Assembly: GCA_964511075.1 (NCBI GenBank)
Contig: CAZEDM010000004.1
Coordinates: forward strand, 1 to 64,000
DNA: 64,000 bases
Direction of reading: 5' to 3'
Source: CAZEDM01 sp964511075
GTDB lineage: Bacteria > Zixibacteria > MSB-5A5 > RBG-16-43-9
The position numbers and the translations under genes were made by a program. Below, in pieces: positions 52,974 through 62,070 of the stretch (position 1 is its first letter; every line of letters starts with the position of its first letter). The notes below the pieces were generated by a model. It was not told the origin of the DNA. It worked only from the letters and a program-made list of their open reading frames with translations, and searched no databases.

Positions 52974-53687
52974 TCATAACCTTCCTAAGAAGTTTAATAT
53001 CCTCAGCTTCCAGACCATCCAGATGGCCTCGCGTACGATTCTCTTGGACATCTTCGATACCCCCACCCGGCGGTCCACGAAGATGATGGGAATCTCTTTG
53101 ATCCTGAACCCTTTTTTCCAGGCGCGAAAGCTCATCTCTATCTGAAAGGCATAGCCGTTCGAATGTATGTTATCCAGCCCCACTTTTTCCAGGACCTCCC
53201 TTTTGAAACATTTGAAGCCGCCTGTGCTGTCCTTCACCGGCAATCCGGTTACCCAGCGAGCATAGACGTTGGCATAGAATGACAGAAGCAATCGGGTGAT
53301 GGGCCAGTTGACCACATTTACCCCCTTGATGTAGCGCGAGCCCAGAACCAAGTCTACATCACCGATTGCCCGGAGGAAATCCGGTATATAGGTAGGGTCG
53401 TGAGAGAAATCCGAATCCATCTCAAAGATATAATCGTAGCCGTTTTCCAGGGCGTAGCGAAAACCGGCGAGATAGGCGGTCCCCAGTCCGGATTTTTTTT
53501 CTCTCTGAAGCAGCTTGACCCTGGGGTTAGTGGCTTTTAACTCCTCCACAATTCTTCCGGTCCCATCCGGAGAGTTATCATCCACCACCAGCACCTCTAT
53601 TCCCGGGTCCTGCTGTAAGGTTAAAGGTATGATCTGGGAGATGTTCTCCTTTTCATTATAGGTGGGTATTATCACCAGGCTTCTCAT
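52974..53687 (-). CDS. polyprenol monophosphomannose synthase-like glycosyltransferase
   Basis: A 237-aa GT2 enzyme of the dolichol-phosphate mannose synthase type. It transfers a hexose from a nucleotide sugar to a polyprenyl phosphate for later use outside the cytoplasm. Motifs: LVIIPTYNEKENI, VLVVDDNSPDGTG, FEMDSDFSHDP (DxD) and the late GYAFQIEMSFRAWKKGF with VDRRVGVSKMS. It lacks membrane segments, like other class III enzymes. The start overlaps the stop of the YfhO-like gene by four bases, which suggests its lipid-linked sugar feeds that protein. Confidence 0.94.
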   Translation of the reverse strand: MRSLVIIPTYNEKENISQIIPLTLQQDPGIEVLVVDDNSPDGTGRIVEELKATNPRVKLLQREKKSGLGTAYLAGFRYALENGYDYIFEMDSDFSHDPTYIPDFLRAIGDVDLVLGSRYIKGVNVVNWPITRLLLSFYANVYARWVTGLPVKDSTGGFKCFKREVLEKVGLDNIHSNGYAFQIEMSFRAWKKGFRIKEIPIIFVDRRVGVSKMSKRIVREAIWMVWKLRILNFLGRL

Positions 53688-56125
53688 CCTCGGCTGTCTC
53701 CTTTTCTCTTCGTCTTCTGGACAAGGAGAACTCCAAATATAAAAAGATAAAACACTCCTGTCAATATGCTGCTGGTTCTGCCTATATTATACGGCTTTGA
53801 ATCGCAGATCAGGTCGATCACGTGCTTCCCTTTTTCCAGGGGAATAGCTCTGAAGATATAATCCGCAGTGTAGATTTTGGTTTCCCTGCCATCGACCAGT
53901 GCCTTCCAGGAAGGGTAACTGTTCTCGGACAAAACTAAGAAGCCCGGCGCTTCTGTCTCCGCTTCAATTCTTAAGGAATTTATTTTGTCCTGGACTATCA
54001 GTGCTGGCACAGAGACGCATAAGGATACATCTCTGCAACTATCTATCCCTGGCTCCTCCTCCAGGATAATGCTCTCGCGGTAATCGAAATCAGGGTCTTT
54101 CAATCTATCTAATATCCGTTCCTTATCTTTTATCACCTCATATCTATAGATCATCCTGGCACGAGGCAGATAGGTGGAATTTTCGTAGACATTTTTCCCG
54201 CCTGCAGTGTAGACCAGCTTATATCTGGAGGTATCCGGGAAAACGCCCCTTAACAAAAGGTATTTGACGTTCATAAGGTCGGGCTTGGGCCCCATAAGAA
54301 AAGCCAGATACCTCTGCCCGTATTCAGCCTGGGTCCTTGAGCTTTCCAGGTATTTTCTCTCGGTAAACTCGTCATAGCTTCTCAACTGGTTGCCGTGCAT
54401 CCCAAAGGCTTCCTCAATTCCATATAAAGCCAAGAAGTTGTTCATGGGATAGGTTCCTGTTATGACCAGCGCTCTATACGGCTCCTGATCCTGCTTGAGA
54501 TAATCTATGATCTGGTCTTTTTGAAAATAAGATTTGTAATCAAAATTCCGGATGAATTTGGAATCAACCCTGAACAGGTCTAAGACCAGAAGAAAGCCTA
54601 TCCAGAAAAGAAAATAGCTCCTCTTCAGCTTGTTCTCAAGATAAAGGTAGATTCCCAGACTGACCCCGCTTGTCAGAAGAAAAGTTATCCAGAAGCCCCT
54701 GACGATATTCGGCAAATTCAAAAGCATTATATCTTTTTTCTGGGGCGAGATATTGGAATAAAGCAGGCTGTTCCATAAAGAGAGCAGCCCGTTTCCAGCC
54801 ACGCTGAAAAGAAAAGCCAGGCCCAAGAAAACCAGAACCAGGCTCAGTAGTATCTTGTTTATTTTCCTTTTTTCCTTTAAGTCCTTGGCTCCCTGAATGA
54901 TTTTCTGCAGTCCGAAAAGAGCTAGAATCAAAAGGGAGAAGACCATAAGGAAAAGTATCAGCCCGGGTGCCCTGAAGCTTTTCACCTGGGGCACAAACTC
55001 ATAGAAAAGCCTGAAAAAAGGTGTATGCGCCCCCAGGGCGTAGATCAAGGCTAAAAGGGATAGTCCGGTGAAAAACCAGATCTTACGGTTTCGCACCAGG
55101 AAAAGGGCAAGCACGGCAAAAAACAAGGGAACTATCCCGGCATAGTCGCTGTTTATCTTAAAGGGATTTCTCCCCCAATAGGTGCTCTCGCTACCCGCGT
55201 TCAGACCAACGAACTCCGGGACAGCCTGGGAAACCAGCTCCTCCGGGTGAAAAGACCAGGAGGTGGCAAACTCGTACCCTCTGGCTCCTTCTGCGCGCGG
55301 GGAATATTTGTTCACGTAGATATATGGCGGAAGGATCTGCACCAGGGATAATGCCAGCCCCAGGACGACAGCAGCTCCGAAACAGACCAGCGGCTTTATG
55401 AGCCTGCTTATTTTTTTATGATCCTTGTAATCCCAGATCAGGTTGAAAAGAAAATAAAGGCCCAGACCCCACATGGCGAAATAAGCCAGCTGTGGGTGAT
55501 TGGCCAAGATCAAAAGACCAATCGTTCCCCCGAAGAGGATGAAGTATAAAAGTTTTCGGGAGCTGAGGCTTTTCTCCAGGAACAGAAAACTCAAGGGTAA
55601 AAGGCTGGTCACATACATCCTGCCGTCGTGACCTGCGTATACCCAGGAAACCAGGTTGGCGGAGAACATATAGGCTAAAGCACCGATCAAGGACACACCC
55701 CGGCTGAAGCCAAAGGTCCGCATACAGTAGAAGGCGAAAATCCCGGCCAGGAAGACCGTAAATACCAGCTTCCAGCCCAGTGCCTTATACAGGGGCAAGA
55801 TGAACTGCAGCAGGGCCAGAGGATAAAAGGTATCCCCGTGCATGGCATCCACAAAGGGCAACCCCCCGAAAAGATAGGGATTCCACAGGGGGATGGAATG
55901 ATATTCCTTTACGAAATCCACGTAGAAGGTTCGAAACATCACTCCCGCCTCTATGGTATCGCTTCCGTAGAGCATCTGGTCCGAGAAGATAAAATCCCTG
56001 AATAGAAAAAGAGTCAGAACTGCAAAGAGAATCAGCGGGATATATCTGCTCCACCTGTTTTCCGGAAGGGGAGCGGCTTTTCTCTCTATCTTTGTTGGCT
56101 TATCTTTTTTCTCTTTTTTCTTCAT
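53684..56125 (-). CDS. YfhO-family large membrane protein (GT-C type)
   Basis: An 813-aa inner-membrane protein with about 13 or 14 membrane segments and a large C-terminal exported domain, resembling the YfhO family of GT-C-like proteins. The start is taken at the ATG ending at 56125 (AAAGGATC upstream), giving a Lys-rich N-tail (KKKEKKDKPTKIERK). Early loops carry GGLPFVDAMHGDTFYPL, with Asp and His residues that fit a GT-C catalytic loop, and AGHDGRMYVTSLLPL. It would use a polyprenyl-linked sugar, and the coupled DPM-like gene supports that. The acceptor is unknown. Confidence 0.88.
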   Translation of the reverse strand: MKKKEKKDKPTKIERKAAPLPENRWSRYIPLILFAVLTLFLFRDFIFSDQMLYGSDTIEAGVMFRTFYVDFVKEYHSIPLWNPYLFGGLPFVDAMHGDTFYPLALLQFILPLYKALGWKLVFTVFLAGIFAFYCMRTFGFSRGVSLIGALAYMFSANLVSWVYAGHDGRMYVTSLLPLSFLFLEKSLSSRKLLYFILFGGTIGLLILANHPQLAYFAMWGLGLYFLFNLIWDYKDHKKISRLIKPLVCFGAAVVLGLALSLVQILPPYIYVNKYSPRAEGARGYEFATSWSFHPEELVSQAVPEFVGLNAGSESTYWGRNPFKINSDYAGIVPLFFAVLALFLVRNRKIWFFTGLSLLALIYALGAHTPFFRLFYEFVPQVKSFRAPGLILFLMVFSLLILALFGLQKIIQGAKDLKEKRKINKILLSLVLVFLGLAFLFSVAGNGLLSLWNSLLYSNISPQKKDIMLLNLPNIVRGFWITFLLTSGVSLGIYLYLENKLKRSYFLFWIGFLLVLDLFRVDSKFIRNFDYKSYFQKDQIIDYLKQDQEPYRALVITGTYPMNNFLALYGIEEAFGMHGNQLRSYDEFTERKYLESSRTQAEYGQRYLAFLMGPKPDLMNVKYLLLRGVFPDTSRYKLVYTAGGKNVYENSTYLPRARMIYRYEVIKDKERILDRLKDPDFDYRESIILEEEPGIDSCRDVSLCVSVPALIVQDKINSLRIEAETEAPGFLVLSENSYPSWKALVDGRETKIYTADYIFRAIPLEKGKHVIDLICDSKPYNIGRTSSILTGVFYLFIFGVLLVQKTKRKGDSRG

Positions 56126-56141
56126 GATCCTTTCTTCCTTT

Positions 56142-57056
56142 TCATTTAATTGCCAGGGAGACTGAAGCTCCACCTATCTCCACCAGCGAGATCCAGAGCC
56201 TGGAGAAGATAGAGAGCAGGGTCGCAACCGGGAGTGGAAAATAAAGGCTCAGTAGCAATACCAGAATCCCCTCTCTCACTCCCAAACCGCCGGGCACGAA
56301 TACTGCCATAAAACCTATGGTCAGAGAGAAGGCAAAAGCTCCCGTTAAACTGATATACAGATTCCATCCAACCGGGGTAACCGATTTTACGAAAAAAATG
56401 AAAGCCAGGCCAAACAGAAGCCAGCTCAGGGCATAATAAACAAGATACGCTAAAAGGTCCTTGGCCTTAAGCTCCAGGCTTATCCCCTCCTTTTTGACCA
56501 GGCGCAAGCCGAAATTTATCACCATCTCCAGGAGCTTAGGATAAGCTATGAAAATAAAAACCGCAATCGAAAAAAATATCGCCAGAAAAAAAACTGCGGG
56601 ATTTTTGGAGAATATTTTTTCGTACAGGGTATATCCCAAAAGAATAAAGGACAGGAGAAGAGCCGAGAGGACAGAAAGCGCCTGTCCTATGATGGCTGTG
56701 GTCAGCCCCTTTCTCTTGGGCACTCCCTCCTTTTCCAGAAGATAGATTATCCCCACCACCGTCCACACCTTCCCGGGCAGGTATTTCCCCAGGTTGGATA
56801 GAAACCATATTTTGAACATCTTCCAGAAAGGAATATGGGAATCGAGCCTGCCCAAAAGTGAAAGCCATATTTTTATCAGATAGAGATATACCAGCCCAAA
56901 GAGGAAAAAGGATACGATTAAAAGCGGGTAATCCAGCTCCCATTGATAATTTCTGACTTTGTTCCAGTTCAAAAACAAACTTCGACCTAAAAAGTAAAAA
57001 ATGACCAGAAGGATCAGCCCCTGGGCTATCCTGTACCAGACCTTTTTGGCTTTCAG
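56142..57056 (-). CDS. flippase-like LPG synthase TM-domain protein, CTG start
   Basis: An integral membrane protein of the LPG synthase TM/UPF0104 family with about eight membrane segments. The conserved SNLGKYLPGKVWTVVG and VFVPGGLGVREGIL blocks are clear. The best-supported start is a CTG ending at 57056: AAAAAGGAG lies six bases upstream, and it adds a first membrane helix (IAQGLILLVIFYFLGRSLF) that the family has. That gives 304 aa. No ATG or GTG lies in frame before the stop at about 57083. The TTG at 56978 would cut the helix away. Role: probable lipid or lipid-linked glycan translocation. Confidence 0.85.
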   Translation of the reverse strand: MKAKKVWYRIAQGLILLVIFYFLGRSLFLNWNKVRNYQWELDYPLLIVSFFLFGLVYLYLIKIWLSLLGRLDSHIPFWKMFKIWFLSNLGKYLPGKVWTVVGIIYLLEKEGVPKRKGLTTAIIGQALSVLSALLLSFILLGYTLYEKIFSKNPAVFFLAIFFSIAVFIFIAYPKLLEMVINFGLRLVKKEGISLELKAKDLLAYLVYYALSWLLFGLAFIFFVKSVTPVGWNLYISLTGAFAFSLTIGFMAVFVPGGLGVREGILVLLLSLYFPLPVATLLSIFSRLWISLVEIGGASVSLAIK

Positions 57057-57151
57057 CTTATGCTCCTTTTTTCTTCTCTTCTATGTATCCTCTTATCCAA
57101 CCCGAAACCAGCTGAATTTTTATCATTAACCAAAATCCTTTACTTTTTTTC

Positions 57152-58336
57152 CTAAAGCAGCTTTTTATAGATGGTTAAAAATCTCTCAGTGATCGCCTGG
57201 GGAGAGAACCTCTTCCAGACCTGCTGGTATGCATTTTGCCCCAATCTTCCAGCCAGTTCATCATCTAAGAGGATTTTCCTCATCGCCTCAGCCAAGGCAA
57301 GTTTGTCCTCAGGCGGTACTAAAAAGCCGGTAACTCCATCCTCTATTATGTCCGTGATTCCTCCGGAACGTGCACCTATGACTGGCTTTTTACATAATCC
57401 AGCCTCGACTAAAACTAAGCCAAACCCTTCATCCACCGAGGGCAAGACCACCACATCGCTAAGATTATAATATTTATTTAACTCCTCCTGGGAGATAAGT
57501 CCCACCAGCTTTATTTTTTCTTCCAGGGACAGAGTTTTAATTAATCTCACTAGCTCATCTTTTTCAGGTCCCTCGCCTATTAAAATCGTCTCAAAACCCA
57601 CACTCCAGTCCCTGAGCAGTGACAAAGCTTCAAGCAGGATATTAAGTTTTTTCTGCTTGGTATAACGGGCAACACAGAGGATAATTTTCCCGGACTTACC
57701 CTGCCCCACTGGAAAAGCCCTGATCTTCTCGGTATTAACCGGCATCGGTATGACCAGCACTTTTTCTTCAGGAAGATCAAGCTCAGACAACAGTTTTTCT
57801 TTTAGAAAATTGGAGACAACAGTTATGTACCTGGCTTTACGAAAAACTATCTTAGCTAAAAATGATGAAAGTCTGGAATTGGTTATTAGTCTTATGTCTG
57901 TGCCATGCGTTGTTATCAACAGGGGCTTGTGGAGAAGACAACTGACAAGCCAGCCCACCAGACCGCTGGGGACCCACCAGTGAGCATGGACTATCTGGCT
58001 ACCAAATTTCTTCGAGACTTTATAAGTTTTCAGGAAATAGAAATAAAGAAAAGAAAGGAAAATCACCCGATTGAACAGGTTTTTTCTAACTATCTCCCGC
58101 ATATTGCCGGTATAGGCTAAGTTCTCCAGGGAGGGAAGCATATATCTGAACCGATAGACAGGTAAACCATCTATCTTCTCGAAATCCTTTAAACCCTTCT
58201 GGTGCGGAACAACTGCCCCTACATCGTAACCTGCTCCAAGTATCTCTTTAGCCAGGGTGAAGAGGAAGTGGCTGGTTATGTCACCTTTGAATCTGATAAA
58301 CGATTGGGTTAAGAATAGGACCTTTTTATTATTCAT
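57152..58336 (-). CDS. family 4 glycosyltransferase
   Basis: A 394-aa GT-B retaining glycosyltransferase. The N-terminal half has HAHWWVPSGLVGWLV and TTHGTDIRL for acceptor binding. The C-terminal half has CVARYTKQKKLNILLEALS, ILIGEGPEKDEL and the EGFGLVLVEAGLCKKPVIG segment with the E-x7-E nucleotide-sugar motif. It would add a sugar to a surface glycan intermediate in the cytoplasm. It overlaps the upstream deacetylase gene by eight bases, so the two are co-translated. Confidence 0.94.
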   Translation of the reverse strand: MNNKKVLFLTQSFIRFKGDITSHFLFTLAKEILGAGYDVGAVVPHQKGLKDFEKIDGLPVYRFRYMLPSLENLAYTGNMREIVRKNLFNRVIFLSFLYFYFLKTYKVSKKFGSQIVHAHWWVPSGLVGWLVSCLLHKPLLITTHGTDIRLITNSRLSSFLAKIVFRKARYITVVSNFLKEKLLSELDLPEEKVLVIPMPVNTEKIRAFPVGQGKSGKIILCVARYTKQKKLNILLEALSLLRDWSVGFETILIGEGPEKDELVRLIKTLSLEEKIKLVGLISQEELNKYYNLSDVVVLPSVDEGFGLVLVEAGLCKKPVIGARSGGITDIIEDGVTGFLVPPEDKLALAEAMRKILLDDELAGRLGQNAYQQVWKRFSPQAITERFLTIYKKLL

Positions 58337-60119
58337 CTTTTCTCTGCAAAAAGATTTTGAATTTCTGGCTGGGCTTCAGTCCGGAAAGCTCTACTAAGAT
58401 AAAATTCTTCTTCATTTCTGTTCTAATTTCGACGTTCTCCGTCCGGATATGGTATTTATCCGCATCTGTAAAATACAACTCCAAGCTTGCATTATCCAGA
58501 AAATCTCCGGATCTATACTCCCATTCGTAAATCTTCTTATCCGGAGCCGAGGAGGAAAGCTCTACCAGGTTTTCTCTTTTCTGCCACCAGCAGGCAATTT
58601 TTCTGCCTGAGCCGACAAAAGCCTTTTTGTGCTTTAGATAACCCAGAATCTCCTGATAGGTTCTCATAAACCCGAAAAAGGCAAACTCGTCCACCACGTT
58701 GGTATGCCAGAGCAGGTTCACCAGACCAACGTACTGCTCGACCCGGTCCAGGATTTCGAATATCTCCTCTTTCATCTTCAAAAGGTCCTGCTTTTTATAC
58801 TTGACATAAGTCTGGTCCATTATGTTGGTATTCATCCCCAGAATCTTTACGCTCTTATCTGTGAAATCATCATAAGGGTAAAAAGGAAAAGCCAGTCCTG
58901 CCCTGAAGCCGCTCGCATCCGGATACCCTAAGGTGCAATCGTACAGGAAGCCCAGATTTTCCTGAATATGCCAGGTCCGGGGATAAGCGAACCTCAGAAA
59001 ATGCTGTCGTATACCGTTTATTGAATCTCCCAGTGAGTTTTCCAGAAGACTTTTCTCCTCTTTCATTTTTTTTTCATCTGAAAACGACCCGTAGCTTCCG
59101 TGCAGTCCCACCTCGTGCAAATCGGATTTTATCTCTTTCAAAATGGTGCTATTCCCCTCACTGGTTATATCATAGGTGACATCGGTATTCAGCAGGGATT
59201 TTAAATTCGGCTTCCCAGCCAGGAAGAAAAATGTAGAGCCGAAATTAAGTTCCTTTTCCATCTGAATAAGGAGAGAAAACGAATGAGCCGGGTTCCTCTT
59301 TTTGAGAATCGAGGTAAATACTTTTCCCAGGAGAAGAAAAAAATCCTTTATCCTCCCCTTAATCAAAAGCTGAAATCCTCTGAAAAAAGCATAACCCAGC
59401 CATTTATCCAGAACATCCACATCGTGGGTCAGGACCACAGCCAGGGGAGCTCCTCCCGGCCAGAAGGACTTTCGCATCAGGGGAAGATTTCTTTTGGAAA
59501 AACGCTTCTGCACCAAGTCAAAGATTATCTTGAAATATCCGTTAACCAAGGGGAAATCTATCTGGTTTCCTTCTTTTCTAAAGCTGAATTCAGCTCTAAA
59601 CCTTCCGTGTTTATCTTTTTTGCCGGAACTGACCTCCTCCCTAAGGGACAAAAAATAAAAAGCTGAAGCCACCAGATCAGCGTAGAATACAGCTTGTATC
59701 TTACCATCCTCCTGCCAGGTTATACCGGAATAGATTTTACCCTCTTTTGTTTCTATGGAGTAAAGTTCATCTTTCTCCCCCACCTGTAAGTTAAAGAGTA
59801 CAGGGATTTTTTCTCCTGTATCTTTATTTTTTAAATTTTTAAAAGAAGGAGAAATTTGGTCCTCATATATTTCGGGGAAAAGGTCAACCAGATAAAATAA
59901 GTCGAAGTTGTCTTCAGCCAGCTCTCTGAAAAATTTCAGTCTGTCTTTCTTATCATACACCATCAACAGATCGTCATTGGCGATCAATGATCTTATATCC
60001 TCTTTCGCTGAATCCAGATGTTCGCATTTCAAGCCATAGATGGAGAAGAACAGATCAACTGTATATTTTATCTTGGGCCGATATTCGGGAGAAGAGCCTG
60101 TGTAAAACCAGATTTTCAT
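58329..60119 (-). CDS. polysaccharide deacetylase-like protein (NodB-type, large)
   Basis: A 596-aa protein with an extra N-terminal domain of about 200 residues and a NodB-like metal-dependent deacetylase core. The core has VVLTHDVDVLD (catalytic and metal Asp), STFFFLAG, EVGLHGSYGSF (metal His region) and FLRFAYPRTW. It lacks a signal peptide, so it should act in the cytoplasm on a precursor, unlike most wall deacetylases. The last ~70 residues form a beta-rich tail. The gene lies five bases after the PHP gene and overlaps GT4. It may trim acetyl groups from a nucleotide- or lipid-linked sugar. Confidence 0.85.
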   Translation of the reverse strand: MKIWFYTGSSPEYRPKIKYTVDLFFSIYGLKCEHLDSAKEDIRSLIANDDLLMVYDKKDRLKFFRELAEDNFDLFYLVDLFPEIYEDQISPSFKNLKNKDTGEKIPVLFNLQVGEKDELYSIETKEGKIYSGITWQEDGKIQAVFYADLVASAFYFLSLREEVSSGKKDKHGRFRAEFSFRKEGNQIDFPLVNGYFKIIFDLVQKRFSKRNLPLMRKSFWPGGAPLAVVLTHDVDVLDKWLGYAFFRGFQLLIKGRIKDFFLLLGKVFTSILKKRNPAHSFSLLIQMEKELNFGSTFFFLAGKPNLKSLLNTDVTYDITSEGNSTILKEIKSDLHEVGLHGSYGSFSDEKKMKEEKSLLENSLGDSINGIRQHFLRFAYPRTWHIQENLGFLYDCTLGYPDASGFRAGLAFPFYPYDDFTDKSVKILGMNTNIMDQTYVKYKKQDLLKMKEEIFEILDRVEQYVGLVNLLWHTNVVDEFAFFGFMRTYQEILGYLKHKKAFVGSGRKIACWWQKRENLVELSSSAPDKKIYEWEYRSGDFLDNASLELYFTDADKYHIRTENVEIRTEMKKNFILVELSGLKPSQKFKIFLQRKDE

Positions 60120-60123
60120 CTTT

Positions 60124-60780
60124 TTAAAGAATCTGTGACTTTTTTAAATATTTAATCCCCTGGCTTGCCAGCTCCCACAACAAATTAGTGTGCTTTATCA
60201 CGAATTCTCTCTCTCCAGTCAATAGAGCTTTTTTCAGGTCAAAGGGGTTAAGAGATTTTTTAATCTTCATCCTTCCCCTTCCTATCTCCCAGGGGAAATG
60301 TGCATCACTGCCTGAGACCTGAGGCAAACAAAGCTTTTCTGCCAAAGACAGTGCCTTTTTGTTTAAACTCTTGTTCAATCTGCTGTTGAACACTTCAATC
60401 AGATCTATTTTATCCAAAAGATTTTTCTCTAATCTATGTTTTTTGAAAGGATGGGGCAGCATAATCAGTCCATCCTGTTTCTTAATCTCATCCACCAGCT
60501 CGAAAAAGCTTTTCTTATGAATCTCTTTTTCCAGGAAAAGCCCCACCACATCCCCGAACTCCGTCTTCGCCTCCAGACCAACTACGATCTCCAAACTACT
60601 TTTATTCATTTCTCTGGCTTTCAGCCCGCCCAGGATGGTATCGTGATCGACTATGGCAATGACTGAAAGACCTTTTCTCAGGCTGACCTGTATGATTTTT
60701 TCTGGGCTTTGCAGGGAATCCCCGGAGTAATGGGAATGTATATGCAAGTCCAGATGAAGACTTCCGTCTTTCTCCATCAA
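60124..60780 (-). CDS. PHP-domain metal-dependent phosphoesterase
   Basis: A 218-aa PHP domain protein. The N-terminal LDLHIHSHYSGDS has the metal-binding HxH motif and AIVDHDTILGGL the next ligands. MLPHPFKKHRLE and SGSDAHFPWEIGRG supply the remaining metal-binding His and Asp residues. It could hydrolyse a phosphoester on a glycan intermediate or nucleotide. It is 13 bases from the ATP-grasp gene and five from the deacetylase gene, so it belongs to the glycan operon. Confidence 0.9.
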   Translation of the reverse strand: MMEKDGSLHLDLHIHSHYSGDSLQSPEKIIQVSLRKGLSVIAIVDHDTILGGLKAREMNKSSLEIVVGLEAKTEFGDVVGLFLEKEIHKKSFFELVDEIKKQDGLIMLPHPFKKHRLEKNLLDKIDLIEVFNSRLNKSLNKKALSLAEKLCLPQVSGSDAHFPWEIGRGRMKIKKSLNPFDLKKALLTGEREFVIKHTNLLWELASQGIKYLKKSQIL

Positions 60781-60793
60781 AAATCCTTCCGGG

Positions 60794-62002
60794 CTAAATC
60801 TTTTCCTCGGGAAGAGGCTTTCCCTGAGGATATCTTATCCTCCCCTTGTTCTGGATGAAATAACCCGCTACCAGAAAAATCTCCAGTATGTTGGGTTTTA
60901 TATCTGAAAGGGATATATCGTAGCGGACGTTTTTGGCAAAGAAATCCCTGTAAAAATCTTTAGAGAACCCGTAATGGGCTAACAGGTTCATAAAATCTCC
61001 GGGGAACAGCCATCTGAACCTGACTCCCTTTTTATAATCGAAAACCGGCTTGTATTTTTCCTTCATCGCCTGAAGGCAGAAAAGATAGGGGAAGTCGACC
61101 CCGGAGGCAATGGCTAAGTTCAAAGAACCCCAGAACTTGGGATTTATCTCCATCAGCTTGAACTCACCATCCTTAACATCTTTTTTGAACTCCACCATAG
61201 CCACCCCGTTCCAGTTCAGCTCTTTCAACAGCTTCAAGCCCAGCTCTTTTAATCTCGGATTATAATAGCTTTCAGCTACCGTGCTGGGTCCTCCGGTAAT
61301 GGGATATTCCCTGATTCTCTTATGCATAAAGATGGCTTTGGGTTCTCCCCTGTCGAAAATCGAGAAAAACCCGTAGCCACCGCCCCGAATCAGCTCCTGG
61401 ATCATAGAAGTCCTGACTTCTCTGGATTCAGGTGAGGAAAAATATTTATCGAAGAAAGCGAAAAGATTCTCCCGGGTATTCACATAAAAGACACCTCTTG
61501 AACCTGCCCCATGCGAAGCTTTAATGACCACCGGAAAGCTAAGCTCCTTTGCAGCCAGCTCCACTTCATTCATATCCCGGGGATAAAACGTCCTGGGAAT
61601 GGGTATACCGATTTTCTCTGCATATTTAAAAGTCTTTTCCTTGTTGTTTGCCATCTCCATCGATTCCCTGGAGGTTATAACGAAATTGGCATAACGGCTG
61701 AGCTCTTTCTCGTGCTCTGCTACCACAGGGGTAACGGTTGACCTTACCGGCAATAAGATATCGTAACTGTTATTTTTTAACTCCTCTATAAGAAAATCCA
61801 CGAACTGCCTTTTCTCCCTTTCAGGATCAGGATAAACCAGCCTTTTCCTGCAAAATCTTGAGTAAAAGGAAAGGGAAAAAACCCTGCGGTGAGAAGTCAC
61901 CGTAACTTTCATATGTTTTGAGCCCAGTGACCTGACTATGGCCAGCGAGTGGAGTGCATCCCCATCCGTAACCAATACCTTCCAGTTTCTTGACTTTCTC
62001 AT
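60794..62002 (-). CDS. ATP-grasp ligase
   Basis: A 402-aa ATP-grasp enzyme of the carbamoyl-phosphate synthase-like type, which would join a carboxylate to an amine or thiol using ATP. A Rossmann-like pre-domain (VLVTDGDALHSLAIVRSLG) comes first. FPVVIKASHGAGSRGV is the ATP-binding lysine loop, and MEINPKFWGSLNLAIASGVDFP holds the Mg-binding Glu and Asn. The substrate is unknown; similar proteins sit in surface polysaccharide clusters and may attach amino acids to sugars. Confidence 0.9.
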   Translation of the reverse strand: MRKSRNWKVLVTDGDALHSLAIVRSLGSKHMKVTVTSHRRVFSLSFYSRFCRKRLVYPDPEREKRQFVDFLIEELKNNSYDILLPVRSTVTPVVAEHEKELSRYANFVITSRESMEMANNKEKTFKYAEKIGIPIPRTFYPRDMNEVELAAKELSFPVVIKASHGAGSRGVFYVNTRENLFAFFDKYFSSPESREVRTSMIQELIRGGGYGFFSIFDRGEPKAIFMHKRIREYPITGGPSTVAESYYNPRLKELGLKLLKELNWNGVAMVEFKKDVKDGEFKLMEINPKFWGSLNLAIASGVDFPYLFCLQAMKEKYKPVFDYKKGVRFRWLFPGDFMNLLAHYGFSKDFYRDFFAKNVRYDISLSDIKPNILEIFLVAGYFIQNKGRIRYPQGKPLPEEKI

Positions 62003-62070
62003 CTTAATCTGAGCTGGAATTTTAAGTTTAGAGCTTGCCCCGGAGCAGGTCAGATATCATAAAGAAAACC

